64,000 nucleotides of DNA from VXYL01 sp963422285 (lineage in GTDB: Bacteria; Pseudomonadota; Gammaproteobacteria; Pseudomonadales; Azotimanducaceae), in the NCBI GenBank assembly GCA_963422285.2, contig CAXXJO010000001.1, positions 930,001 to 994,000 on the forward strand. The letters are read 5' to 3'. Below, piece after piece: positions 17,423 through 26,321 of the stretch (position 1 is its first letter; each line of letters begins with the position of its first letter). The position numbers and the translations under genes were made by a program. Under the pieces are notes generated by a model. It was not told where the DNA came from. It was given only the letters and a program-made list of their open reading frames with translations, and searched no databases.

Positions 17423-19147
17423 TCAGAAAAAGTACACGAAGCGCAGGAAGCCTCGATCGCCGCCACCGGTGGTGAGGTCTTCGCCCACCGTCAGGCCGCC
17501 GAACTCGTCGCCGGCATTGCCAACGGGCATGGTGAAGCCCACTTGCAGGCGCGAAGCGTCGCTGGCGTCGTAGGTGAGGGATGCTTGGGCCACATAGGAG
17601 GAATCGTGCAGGTTGGCGATGACGGCGATGCTCTGGTTGAGCAGGAAGTGCCAGCGGAAGGAGGTGCCGGCGGCCAGGTAGTTGCGCATCGTGTTGAACA
17701 GTTCGCCTCGGCCGATGCGCTCGGCCAGGGGCGCTGGCAGCAGGCTGAGGTCATCCGGCAGGCGGGTGACGCCGAAGCCGTTGTGGAAGTATTCGGCGAA
17801 TACATGGACGACACTGCCGGCGATGCCGAAGCTGTAGTCTGCATTCAGCAGACCGGATAGGGTCACGCGGTCGTCCGCCAGCGTCCAGGTGATGTCCGAG
17901 CGAACCAGCGCGCCGCCGGCCGGAATGCGCAGGCCAATGCCGTAGACTTGATTGCCGTAGTGGTGCGACGCCATCAGCTCGTACTCGTTCTCGCCAGCCA
18001 GACCTCGATACTTGACGGCGAAGCTCGAGGCGTCCAGATCCGGATCTCCTGCGTACGAGCGTCGTCCCACGGCCAGCACCTGCAAGTCCGAGCCGTCGCC
18101 GAACAGACCTTCTACCAGCACCAAGTCGTCGCCGGCCTTGTAGTCCTGATCAATGGTGGTGGGCGCGAACGGGTTGAAGAGGTCCATGGGCTGGAAGACC
18201 AGGCCGCCGCCCCAGCTCAGCGCCTGGCGGCCGGCGGTGACGCCCCAGCGGTGGCTGCGGTACTCGACGGCGAGGCGGTCGAATCGGTGCAGTCGCTGGT
18301 CATCGTCGTCCAGATTCCAGGTCAGGCCCATGAGCCGGCGTTCGTCGCCAGTGGGGGTCTGGTCGAAGGTGATGCCTGGCGACCCCGCAGCCAGCGTGTC
18401 GCCGTAGAGCCAAATGGCGGCGTAGTCTACGATTACGCGCAACGGGCCGAAATTCCGCCGCCACATCAGGCGCAGGTCGGCATTGTGGTCCACGGGCGTC
18501 GATTCGCCGGCGAGCAGCCGTTGGGCGTCGCCGGCCGGCAGCGACTGCGCCGTGGTGTACCACTTCAGGCGCAAGTCGAAAGTGCCGAGCCCTGCGGATG
18601 TCGCCTCCTTTAGGAGTGCCGTGCCGTCGCGGAGCATCTTGTTCAACTGGTAGTCGTCGGGAACGACCACTTCGCGGTCTTCGTCCGGCTCTTCGATGGT
18701 CGGTATCTCCGGCGGCAGCGACTCCGGCATGTCCGGCAGATCCCGCAGCAGCACTTCAATGGGCGGCAGATCGGAGTTCCGAACATCCGGTATCGATGGG
18801 GCCATTTCCGCCTTCGCTGCGGAGGTAGGCTCGCTAGCCGCCGGGGCGTCGATTTCCATGATCCAGGCATCCACGAACCCCGCGCTTCGGGCGCGTACCA
18901 AGTCGGCCTGTGCGGCGCTGCGGGATGGAAACGGCCCGGTTGCCACCCGGTGCAGCTTGCCCTCGCGGGTCTCGGCCGGCAGCACGGAAAAGGACAGCGC
19001 CATTTTCTCGCCAGCTTCGGCAGCTAGCCGTTCGGCGGTTTGCGTGGCGCGGAAGGCTCCGATGGAAACCCAGTGGTCGGCACTGGCGACCGAAGCACAC
19101 AGCAGCAGAATCGTGCCTGCGGCGCGGGATCGGCGACCGGGGTCCAT
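17423..19147 (-). CDS. SPOR-domain protein with outer-membrane beta-barrel
   Basis: The 574-residue protein has an N-terminal signal peptide (GTILLLCASVASA), then a SPOR-like domain of about 80 residues (HWVSIGAFRATQTAERLAA ... GPFPSRSAAQADLVRARSAG) that would bind denuded peptidoglycan. A Pro/Glu-rich linker follows, then about 400 residues of alternating amphipathic strands ending FLRFVYFF, with the terminal Phe expected of an outer-membrane barrel. A barrel joined to SPOR is unusual. ATG at 19147 is 11 bases after the ATPase gene. As the last gene of a six-gene operon with LolCDE-like transport genes, it may be the outer-membrane terminus of that system (inference). Confidence 0.75.
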   Translation of the reverse strand: MDPGRRSRAAGTILLLCASVASADHWVSIGAFRATQTAERLAAEAGEKMALSFSVLPAETREGKLHRVATGPFPSRSAAQADLVRARSAGFVDAWIMEIDAPAASEPTSAAKAEMAPSIPDVRNSDLPPIEVLLRDLPDMPESLPPEIPTIEEPDEDREVVVPDDYQLNKMLRDGTALLKEATSAGLGTFDLRLKWYTTAQSLPAGDAQRLLAGESTPVDHNADLRLMWRRNFGPLRVIVDYAAIWLYGDTLAAGSPGITFDQTPTGDERRLMGLTWNLDDDDQRLHRFDRLAVEYRSHRWGVTAGRQALSWGGGLVFQPMDLFNPFAPTTIDQDYKAGDDLVLVEGLFGDGSDLQVLAVGRRSYAGDPDLDASSFAVKYRGLAGENEYELMASHHYGNQVYGIGLRIPAGGALVRSDITWTLADDRVTLSGLLNADYSFGIAGSVVHVFAEYFHNGFGVTRLPDDLSLLPAPLAERIGRGELFNTMRNYLAAGTSFRWHFLLNQSIAVIANLHDSSYVAQASLTYDASDASRLQVGFTMPVGNAGDEFGGLTVGEDLTTGGGDRGFLRFVYFF

Positions 19148-19158
19148 GCTGTCCGCCC

Positions 19159-19848
<690 letters not shown>

Positions 19849-19896
19849 GCGATTCCTCCTCTTGTCTGTCTTCTATGCAGCGCCAGCGCACCCGCG

Positions 19897-21108
19897 CTAG
19901 CGCCGCATCGCGTCCAGGACATTGAGTTTCACCGCCCGCAGCGCCGGATAGAAGCTGGCCAACGCGCCCAGCGCCAAGCTCAGGGCGGCTACCAGAATCA
20001 CGTCGCCGGCTTGCAGCACCGGTACGAAGTTCGGCCGCAGGCCGAACGTCGCCAAGCTGTCGTCGAAGGCGGTGAGGTCGATGCCGTCGGCGATGAGCGA
20101 GAACACCCCCGCAGCGATCAGCAACCCGGCGACGACGCCTACCAGCATGATGAGGCATGATTCCACCACCACTTGCGCCACCACGGAGCGCGGCCGCATC
20201 CCCAGCGCGCGCAGCAGGCCGAGTTCGCGTATCCGCTCCATCACCGCGGTGACCAGGGTGTTGACCAAGCCAAACACCAAGGCCCCCATGATAACCAGAA
20301 AGTAGATGTAGATGGCGCTGTCGGAGAACTCCACCATCATCGCCGCCTGGGGTTCCAGCTTCTGCCAGCTCATCACGTCGAGGCCGGCGAAGACGTCGAG
20401 CAGCGTCTCCATCACGCTGTCCTCGAAGCGATCGTCTTTGACGCGCACGGAAACCTCCGTCACCATCAACGTGTCCAGCATGTCCTGCAAGGTCTCGGCG
20501 CCAGTAAACACGAATGCTTTCTCCAATCCCGCCACCTCGGCGCGGTAGATGCCGGCGATCCGGCAGCCGGCTTCCCGGTTGCGTCCGTCGGCACCCTGGG
20601 TGACCAGCACCAAGCGACGGCCCACGGTGGTTTCAAGCTGTTCGGCCAAGCCGGCGCCGACGATGACGCGCCGGTCTGCGGCACCGGACAAACCCTCGCC
20701 TTCGATGGCCACGTCGCCCAGGAAGGAGATGGTCTCCCGGGCCGGATCGACTCCCACCAGCTGGATGCCGCGGGTTTCGCGCTCGCTCATGACGACTGCC
20801 GGCACCCGTACCCGGGCAGCCCATCCTTCCACCATGTCCGGCGTCAGGTTGAGCTGCCAGTCCTTCGCCACCTCGAAGCCCCGCTCGATGCTCGGATCGT
20901 CCAGGTAGCCCGGCTGCAACACCTTAACGTGGCCGGTGAGGTTGTCGATGACGGTGTTCTTCATGTCCATCTGCATGCCGCGCAGCAGCGAGTTCAGCAG
21001 CACCACGCCGGCCACGGCCACGCCGATGGCGGACAGCAGAATGCCGTTGCGACGCTTGTGGCGCCAGAGATTACGCCAGGACAACTGGAACAGCAGCTTG
21101 AAGGGCAT
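19897..21108 (-). CDS. FtsX/LolC-type ABC permease (first of three)
   Basis: A 403-residue inner-membrane protein. The N-terminus LSWRNLWRHKRRNGILLSAI precedes the first transmembrane helix. A periplasmic domain of about 230 residues follows, then FtsX helices beginning YIYFLVIMGALVFGLVNTL with the coupling segment RIRELGLLRALGMRPRSV, and a tail ending RAVKLNVLDAMRR. The pattern matches LolC/E-type permeases of lipoprotein or lipid extraction systems. It lies 13 bases from the next permease gene upstream. Paralogous to the two permeases above it in the operon. Confidence 0.88.
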   Translation of the reverse strand: MPFKLLFQLSWRNLWRHKRRNGILLSAIGVAVAGVVLLNSLLRGMQMDMKNTVIDNLTGHVKVLQPGYLDDPSIERGFEVAKDWQLNLTPDMVEGWAARVRVPAVVMSERETRGIQLVGVDPARETISFLGDVAIEGEGLSGAADRRVIVGAGLAEQLETTVGRRLVLVTQGADGRNREAGCRIAGIYRAEVAGLEKAFVFTGAETLQDMLDTLMVTEVSVRVKDDRFEDSVMETLLDVFAGLDVMSWQKLEPQAAMMVEFSDSAIYIYFLVIMGALVFGLVNTLVTAVMERIRELGLLRALGMRPRSVVAQVVVESCLIMLVGVVAGLLIAAGVFSLIADGIDLTAFDDSLATFGLRPNFVPVLQAGDVILVAALSLALGALASFYPALRAVKLNVLDAMRR

Positions 21109-21121
21109 GTCGAGGGCTCCT

Positions 21122-22393
21122 CTATTCCTCCGCCCGCAGCGTGTCCACCACGCGCAGCCGTCGCAGCCGCAGCGCGGGGATCGCCGCGGCCAGCTGGGTC
21201 GCTGCCAGGATGACGACGCCGAACTCCGCCGCGGTGCGTACGCTGAAGCTGGGATACAGACGGTCCGGGAGCATGTATTGGGCAGTCATCTCGGCGTAGG
21301 CATCGCCGAACGAGATGCCGGTGACGGACAGCAGGGTCACCAGGGGAAAGGCGATGGTGAAGGTGGCGGCGAGGCCGAGCAAGGCCATCCACAAAGCCTC
21401 CCAGGACAGCATCCCCAGGATCGAACCCGGCCTCATGCCCAACGCCTTGAGCATGCCGAACTCCGGCGTCCGCTCGAAGATGGTCATGATGAAGGCGTTG
21501 ACAATGCTGAAGGTGACCAGCACCACCAGCAGCGCGTAGATCATGTAGGTGCTCTGGTACTTCAGTTCGATCAGCTGGTGGATGTCCGGCAGCTGCTGCT
21601 GCCAGGAGACGCCGACGGTGTCCCCATCGCCCAGCGCAGCCGCGGTTTTGTCGGTGGCGGCCGGATCGGCCAGCAGCAGCGCGATGGCGTGGACCTGATC
21701 GCCCAGACCGAATGCCTCCTGGAACTCCGCCAGCCGCACATGAATCTGCGAACGGTCGAAATCGGCCTGCCCGGTGGCGAACGTGCCTACCACGGTAAGC
21801 ACCATGGCCGCCACGCCGCCGCCCTGGGCATTGCCCAGGACGACCACTTCGTCGCCCACGCCCACGCCCAGGTTCTGCGCCAGCACCGCGCCGACATAGG
21901 CCTCGTCTGGTCCCGACAGGTAGCGACCATCCGTCGCCCGATGGCGGATGGCAGCGAACTCGCGCACCGGATCCACGCCTACTGCCAAAGCGCCGAAACT
22001 GCGCTCGCCGGAGGATGCCAGGATGAACGCCTGGGCCCGGGGCGCGACGGCGCTGATCTCGGCGTTTCCTTCCAGAGCCGCCACTCGGGCCGAGGCATCG
22101 GCAATGGCGTGTTCCATGCGCGGCTCGGCGGCGTAGTCCGGATGCTGGATCTGCATATGGCCGGCGAAGAACCGCGTAGTGTTGTCGATCATCAGCTCGA
22201 AGGTGCCCACTTGCAGCGCATTGATGGAGACCACCAGCAGGCCGGCGAAGCCGATACCGGCCGCCATCAGCCACGTGCGGCGCTTGTTGCGCCACAGATT
22301 GCGCCAAGCAATGGCAGCGATGGAGGTTCGCGATGCCCGCCGCGACACAGCGGCTGCCGCGGCGATGTCCTCTCCCAGCGTCGCTTCGCTCAT
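21122..22393 (-). CDS. FtsX/LolC-type ABC permease (second of three)
   Basis: A 423-residue paralogue of its neighbours: AWRNLWRNKRRTWLMAAGIG before helix 1, a periplasmic domain with GERSFGALAVGVDP, then IYALLVVLVTFSIVNAFIM and the coupling motif RTPEFGMLKALGMRPGS, ending LRRLRVVDTLRAEE. The start ATG at 22393 overlaps the stop of the third permease (ATGA). Its periplasmic segment is very similar to that of the third permease (both contain GERSFGAL-V-GVDP), suggesting a recent duplication. Confidence 0.88.
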   Translation of the reverse strand: MSEATLGEDIAAAAAVSRRASRTSIAAIAWRNLWRNKRRTWLMAAGIGFAGLLVVSINALQVGTFELMIDNTTRFFAGHMQIQHPDYAAEPRMEHAIADASARVAALEGNAEISAVAPRAQAFILASSGERSFGALAVGVDPVREFAAIRHRATDGRYLSGPDEAYVGAVLAQNLGVGVGDEVVVLGNAQGGGVAAMVLTVVGTFATGQADFDRSQIHVRLAEFQEAFGLGDQVHAIALLLADPAATDKTAAALGDGDTVGVSWQQQLPDIHQLIELKYQSTYMIYALLVVLVTFSIVNAFIMTIFERTPEFGMLKALGMRPGSILGMLSWEALWMALLGLAATFTIAFPLVTLLSVTGISFGDAYAEMTAQYMLPDRLYPSFSVRTAAEFGVVILAATQLAAAIPALRLRRLRVVDTLRAEE

Positions 22394-23673
22394 TCCTCCT
22401 CCCGCAACGCATCCACGGGACGCATCTTGCGTACCCGCAGCGCCGGAATCAGCGCTGCGATCAGGGTGCCCGCCAGCATCAACAGGGGCGACCAGGCGAG
22501 CGCGTCGACGTTGAGCGCCGGATACAGACGATCCGGCATCATCGTCATCGCCGCCATCTCTTCCGCGCCTTCGATCGCCGCCACGGAGATTCCGATCTCC
22601 GCCAACGGCAGCACTGCGGCCAAGCACAGCGCGATGCCGATGACCGCGCCCAACGCCCAGACGCAGAACGCCTCGATGGTCAGCATGCCGACGATGGCGT
22701 TGGGTCGCATGCCGATGGCCATCAGCATGCCGAACTCCCGAGTTCGCTCGAACACAGTCATGATGAAGGCGTTCACCACGGACATGGTGACCACGGCCAT
22801 CAGCAGCCAGTAGATCATGGCCCCGGAGACGCGATCGAGGGTAATGCTCTGCTCTAGTTCCGGCAATAGATCCCGCCAGTCGAGCAAGCGGACGCCGGCC
22901 GGCATCGCCGCCTGGACGGCCGGCTTCCACTGGTCGATGCGGTTGCTGTCCACGGTCTCGACGACGATGCGGTGGACGGAGTCGCCCAGCTCGAACGCCA
23001 ACTGCATCGTCGGCAGCCGCACCTGCATGACGCTACGGTCCAGATCCGGCTGGCCAGTCTCGAAGATGCCATCCACGGTCAGCACCAGGACGGCGATGCC
23101 GCCTTCCTCGGCCGAGCCTAGCGCCACGACCTCGTCGCCCAGCGCGGCGCCCAGGTTCGCCGCCAGGGAAGCGCCGACGAAGGCGCTGTTAGCAGCGGGC
23201 AGGTATTCGCCCTTGGCGAGATGGTGCGGCAGCGCGAACAGAGCGGCTTCCCGTTGCGGATCCACGCCCATGACCAACGCCCCGAAGCTGCGCTCGCCCA
23301 CCGAGACCAGGGCGAACGCTTCCGCCCGCGGCGTCACGCCGACGACGTGGGGCGCCGTCTCGATGCGCCCCACCAGTTCGCTGCCACCCGCGATGGCGTG
23401 GCCCATCTTGGGGTTGTCGAAGTATTCCGGGTGCTGCAGCTGCAAGTGGCCAGTCATGACGCCGGTGGCGGTTTCAACCCAGGCGCCGTAAGTGCCGGCC
23501 TGGAAGGACATGAAGAACGACACCAGGAGAATCGCGAAGCCGATGCCGGCAGCGGACATCCAGCTGCGCAATCGCCGCCGCCAGAGATTGCGCCATGCGA
23601 CGCGCACGAACATCGCTCGCGTACCGCCGGCACCGGGCCGACGGGCGTGGAGCGGGAGCGCGGCTTCGCTCAT
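22390..23673 (-). CDS. FtsX/LolC-type ABC permease (third of three)
   Basis: A 427-residue inner-membrane protein with AWRNLWRRRLRSWMSAAGIG leading into helix 1, a periplasmic domain (GERSFGALVMGVDPQ) and C-terminal FtsX helices with VVTMSVVNAFIMTVFERTRE and EFGMLMAIGMRPNAIVGML, ending MRPVDALREEE. It is the second gene of the leftward operon, 18 bases after the LolA-like gene. Three tandem permeases with one ATPase is more than LolCDE (two permeases) needs, so they may form alternative heterodimers. Confidence 0.88.
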   Translation of the reverse strand: MSEAALPLHARRPGAGGTRAMFVRVAWRNLWRRRLRSWMSAAGIGFAILLVSFFMSFQAGTYGAWVETATGVMTGHLQLQHPEYFDNPKMGHAIAGGSELVGRIETAPHVVGVTPRAEAFALVSVGERSFGALVMGVDPQREAALFALPHHLAKGEYLPAANSAFVGASLAANLGAALGDEVVALGSAEEGGIAVLVLTVDGIFETGQPDLDRSVMQVRLPTMQLAFELGDSVHRIVVETVDSNRIDQWKPAVQAAMPAGVRLLDWRDLLPELEQSITLDRVSGAMIYWLLMAVVTMSVVNAFIMTVFERTREFGMLMAIGMRPNAIVGMLTIEAFCVWALGAVIGIALCLAAVLPLAEIGISVAAIEGAEEMAAMTMMPDRLYPALNVDALAWSPLLMLAGTLIAALIPALRVRKMRPVDALREEE

Positions 23674-23691
23674 CTCGGGATAAGGCGCGAC

Positions 23692-24519
23692 CTACCGGCG
23701 GATCGCTTCTGGTGCGCCGCCGCGCAGGGCGAAAGGAGTGAACATGCTGTCGTCGATACTGGCGTCGAAGTCGGCGTTCAGGTAGCGCACTTCGGTCCAG
23801 CGGTCCTTTTTCTCGATGTCGGCCATGCGCATGGCCAAGGGGATTGTGCGCCCGCCGAGCATGCCCACCTCCGTCGTCTGCATGCGTCGCAGGGGTTCGA
23901 GGTCCTGGTCGTAGAAGGTCTGGCTGAGCATCACGTAGTCGTCGCGCAGCACCATCGTTTCCTTGCCCCACACCACCGGCGCGTCGTCGTGGGGAACCAG
24001 CTCCAGGGTGTACACCGCATGTCCGTCGCGTTGTTCCGTGGCGACGATGGCGGCATCGTAGTGGCGCAGGTACTGGTCCGTGCGCGACAGGTCGTTGTAG
24101 GAGAAATCCGAGCCGGCCCAGCTTTGGGACCTCATGCTCGCCGGCAGCCGGATCTCGCGTTTCAGCTTGGGGGTGAACGTCCACATGCGTTCGCCCTGCT
24201 TGAGCGTCGCGGTGCCGGCGTCCTTGTCCGGAGCGGTAAAGCGGATCAGCGCATCCTCGCGGCCCCGGGTCCACGCCACCAACGTCAGCTTGCGCTCCCA
24301 CTTCGGGCGGTGGATGGTCATGGCCATCTCGGTATACGAGGATAGGCCGCGGGTGAGATCCAGCGCGCCTTCAATCAGCGTACGGGCGGCAATCTTGCTG
24401 CTTGGGGTGTCTTCGTCCCCGGTGGCGGCCTCGCTGGCCGGCGCATCCGCGTCCTCGGCGAGCGCCATCGGCGCAAGCAGCAGGGCAGCCCAAAGAACCG
24501 TTCGCTTGGCAGCTTCCAT
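23692..24519 (-). CDS. LolA-like outer-membrane lipoprotein-sorting family protein
   Basis: A 275-residue exported protein: signal peptide VLWAALLLAPMALA, then a LolA-like fold with GLSSYTEMAMTIHRPKWERK, GREDALIRFTAPDKDAGTA, and the family phrase MWTFTPKLKREIRLPASMR followed by SWAGSDFSYNDLSR. These motifs mark the outer membrane lipoprotein-sorting protein group (pfam17131-like, recollection), which is related to but distinct from LolA. As first gene of the operon it probably carries a lipid or lipoprotein released by the permeases encoded behind it. No promoter could be assigned confidently. Confidence 0.85.
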   Translation of the reverse strand: MEAAKRTVLWAALLLAPMALAEDADAPASEAATGDEDTPSSKIAARTLIEGALDLTRGLSSYTEMAMTIHRPKWERKLTLVAWTRGREDALIRFTAPDKDAGTATLKQGERMWTFTPKLKREIRLPASMRSQSWAGSDFSYNDLSRTDQYLRHYDAAIVATEQRDGHAVYTLELVPHDDAPVVWGKETMVLRDDYVMLSQTFYDQDLEPLRRMQTTEVGMLGGRTIPLAMRMADIEKKDRWTEVRYLNADFDASIDDSMFTPFALRGGAPEAIRR

Positions 24520-24639
24520 CGCTATCGGCCTCGTGCATCGGCTTGACGACTGCCAAGCCTATCGCAATTCGAGGGGCGGCACCGCCGGTATCCCAACTCG
24601 TTCATCCGGTCAAGCTTGGAGCAGGGAAACCAGCTCCAT

Positions 24640-25010
24640 AAACTGAGGAATGCGTCCGCGCCGCCAGCGGCGACCTGCCAAGTTCTGATCGCAATCCAGA
24701 AGGCCAAGGTGCCGACGGTCATCGTGCGCTTTCGCCTGCGCCTCGGCGAACTGTACTGCCGCCGCGACAATTCGATCTTCAAAGCAGGCGGGCGCAGCAC
24801 GGGGATTCCGATCATCACCATCTACTTGCTCGGCTACGACCTGGAGATGTCGGACGAGGCGGCGATAGATGTTCAGTCCGTGCGTAACGGAGCGGCGCAC
24901 AGGGCGGAAGCTGGCGGTGGAGTCGGAGCAGACGCTGCGAATGATCGAGGACAAGGATACGCTGCTGCGGAACTCGGCGGTGCTATCGCGACAGTTGTAG
25001 CTGGCGGCGC
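24640..25010 (+). pseudogene. Remnant of a PD-(D/E)XK nuclease-family (PDDEXK_2-like) protein
   Basis: The run CQVLIAIQKAKVPTVIVRFR, then RLGELYCRRDNSIFKAG and GIPIITIYLLGYDLEMSDEA, fits the common PD-(D/E)XK nuclease-family transposase protein, whose consensus has LIEIQKAK, RFRRYLGEQY and PIITIYILGF. The catalytic core upstream is missing. The C-terminal helical part (VESEQTLRMIEDKDTLLRNS) appears in a different frame and stops at about 25000. No start codon or ribosome-binding site is left. From 25010 to the C-tract nothing else is recognised. Confidence 0.6.
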
Positions 25011-25403
25011 GGGAGCGGATGTGGCCAAGCAACGTGCGGCGGTGGAAAGGCAGGCCGAGCAATCGCGGCGCGAGATGGCGCAGCAGCGGACGCGTTCAAT
25101 TCGGGAACTGCGCGCCGAGGGCTGGACGCCGCCATCGGTCGCGCCTTGGACATGGATGCGGACGACGTCCGTTCCGCATTGGCGGAGCGCCGAGCGGCCG
25201 CCTGTCCCAAAGGCTGCTGCAGAACGGGAAGCCGCCGTCAGCAGTGCCAGTACCCGTTCGGCGACTGAAAGCAGTGCTCGCATCCCATATTCCCTGCGAA
25301 TTCGGCGCAATGCGCCTTCACCAGGGTGTCGGGAACATCGCGGACGCGATGCGTTGCCCGCACTGTTCAAGCCGCAAGCGGTCTCCCTGGCCAGCGCTTT
25401 ACA

Positions 25404-25430
25404 CCCCCCCCCCCCCCCCCCCCCCCCCCC
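25404..25430. repeat. Homopolymer of 27 C
   Basis: An uninterrupted run of 27 cytosines, 22 bases before the -35 box of the initiator-tRNA operon. It is either a length-variable tract or a sequencing/assembly artefact. A 16-G run occurs at 61965-61980. Confidence 0.9.
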
Positions 25431-25452
25431 TCGAATCCATAGGTTTCAACAC

Positions 25453-25482
25453 TTGCCACCCGCCCGCCGAGCCACTTATAAT
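25453..25482 (+). promoter_or_regulatory. Sigma-70 promoter of the metY-rimP-nusA-infB operon
   Basis: TTGCCA (25453-25458) and a perfect TATAAT (25477-25482) are separated by 18 bases, placing the start of transcription near 25489, just ahead of the tRNA. In E. coli the same operon begins with the initiator tRNA gene metY. Confidence 0.8.
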
Positions 25483-25495
25483 CCGCCGTCCCTGA

Positions 25496-25572
25496 TGCGG
25501 GGTGGAGCAGTCTGGTAGCTCATCGGGCTCATAACCCGGAGGTCGCAGGTTCAAATCCTGCCCCCGCTACCA
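25496..25572 (+). tRNA. metY: Initiator tRNA-fMet(CAU)
   Basis: A 77-nt cloverleaf with encoded CCA. Anticodon CAU sits in the loop CTCATAA above three consecutive G-C pairs (GGG/CCC) in the anticodon stem, and position 1 (T) does not pair with position 72 (T). Both are hallmarks of initiator tRNA, which is recognised by formylase and IF2. T-loop GGTTCAAATCC is canonical. It is followed by rimP, nusA and infB, the E. coli-like metY operon. Confidence 0.96.
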
Positions 25573-25580
25573 ACCAGGAG

Positions 25581-25600
25581 GGCCCCGCGAGGGGCCTTTT
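25581..25600 (+). terminator. Intrinsic terminator/attenuator after metY
   Basis: A stem GGCCCC-GCGA-GGGGCC is followed directly by TTTT. It lies 9 bases after the tRNA end and about 185 bases before rimP, so it can act as a partial terminator that lowers expression of the downstream genes relative to the tRNA. Confidence 0.75.
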
Positions 25601-25764
25601 CCATTGTGTCCGGCGCACTTGGTCGGGCGAGGAAGGTAAGCGCACGCCGCGTCGGAGACGCGCAGTGCGCCTGATCGTTCGGGATGGGCATTGCTGCCCA
25701 TTTTTTGTATGTGGACGCGCAACGACGTTGTGCAGGACCGGCGGACAGACCGGTGCCGAAGCCG

Positions 25765-25789
25765 ATGACGAAGCGATGACGAAGCGATG
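25765..25789 (+). promoter_or_regulatory. Nested ATGA mini-ORFs before rimP
   Basis: The 11-base unit gatgacgaagc is repeated so that ATG codons occur at 25765, 25776 and 25787 in three different frames. The first two each read Met-Thr-Lys-Arg-stop, and each stop TGA overlaps the next ATG as ATGA. The third ATG is the rimP start. Confidence 0.6.
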
Positions 25790-26287
25790 ACGAAGAAGGA
25801 ACGGGAACTGGAAGCATTGCTGGCTCCGACGGTGCAGGCGCACGGCTGCGAGATCTGGGGCATCGAGTACCATCCCACCGGTCGTGGTCGCTCGACGCTC
25901 AAGGTGTTCATCGATTCAAGCGACGGCATCACCATCGACGACTGCGAGCGCGTCAGCAGCCAGATCGGCGCATTGCTGGATGTCGAAGACCGCATCTTCG
26001 GCTCGTACCGGCTGGAAGTGTCGTCGCCAGGGCTGGATCGGACGCTGTTCCGTCGCGAGCAGTACTTGGCGAGCGTCGGCGAGCAAGTGGACGTGCGCCT
26101 CGCGCTCCCGTTCGACGGCCGGCGGCACTTCAAGGGCCAGTTGGCCGGTGTCGAGGACGACGATGTAGTGGTTCGCGCTGGCGAGGACGAATACCTGCTG
26201 CCCTTCCAGCACATTCAGCGTACCCGCATCGTGCCGGCCTTCGAGTCCGCCGTCCTCCGGCAGAAAGAACCGGTTGGGCGAAGCTAG
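25787..26287 (+). CDS. rimP: Ribosome maturation factor RimP
   Basis: RimP assists late 30S subunit assembly in the cytoplasm. The 166-residue protein has the expected two-domain layout, with family phrases CEIWGIEYHPTGRGRSTLKV, ITIDDCERVSSQIGALLDVE and YRLEVSSPGLDRTLF. Start ATG at 25787 is the third of three ATGs spaced 11 bases apart. An upstream ribosome-binding site is weak, so re-initiation from the preceding mini-ORFs may matter. nusA follows at once, as in most bacteria. Confidence 0.95.
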   Translation: MTKKERELEALLAPTVQAHGCEIWGIEYHPTGRGRSTLKVFIDSSDGITIDDCERVSSQIGALLDVEDRIFGSYRLEVSSPGLDRTLFRREQYLASVGEQVDVRLALPFDGRRHFKGQLAGVEDDDVVVRAGEDEYLLPFQHIQRTRIVPAFESAVLRQKEPVGRS

Positions 26288-26321
26288 CGATGTCCGAGAT
26301 GAAGCCGAAATGAACGCCGAA

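Noticed and set aside
24616..25518. A 300-codon frame running through the C27 tract as polyproline
   Set aside because: Only its first part resembles a known family, the rest changes frame relative to the homology, and it runs into the tRNA promoter and tRNA gene.
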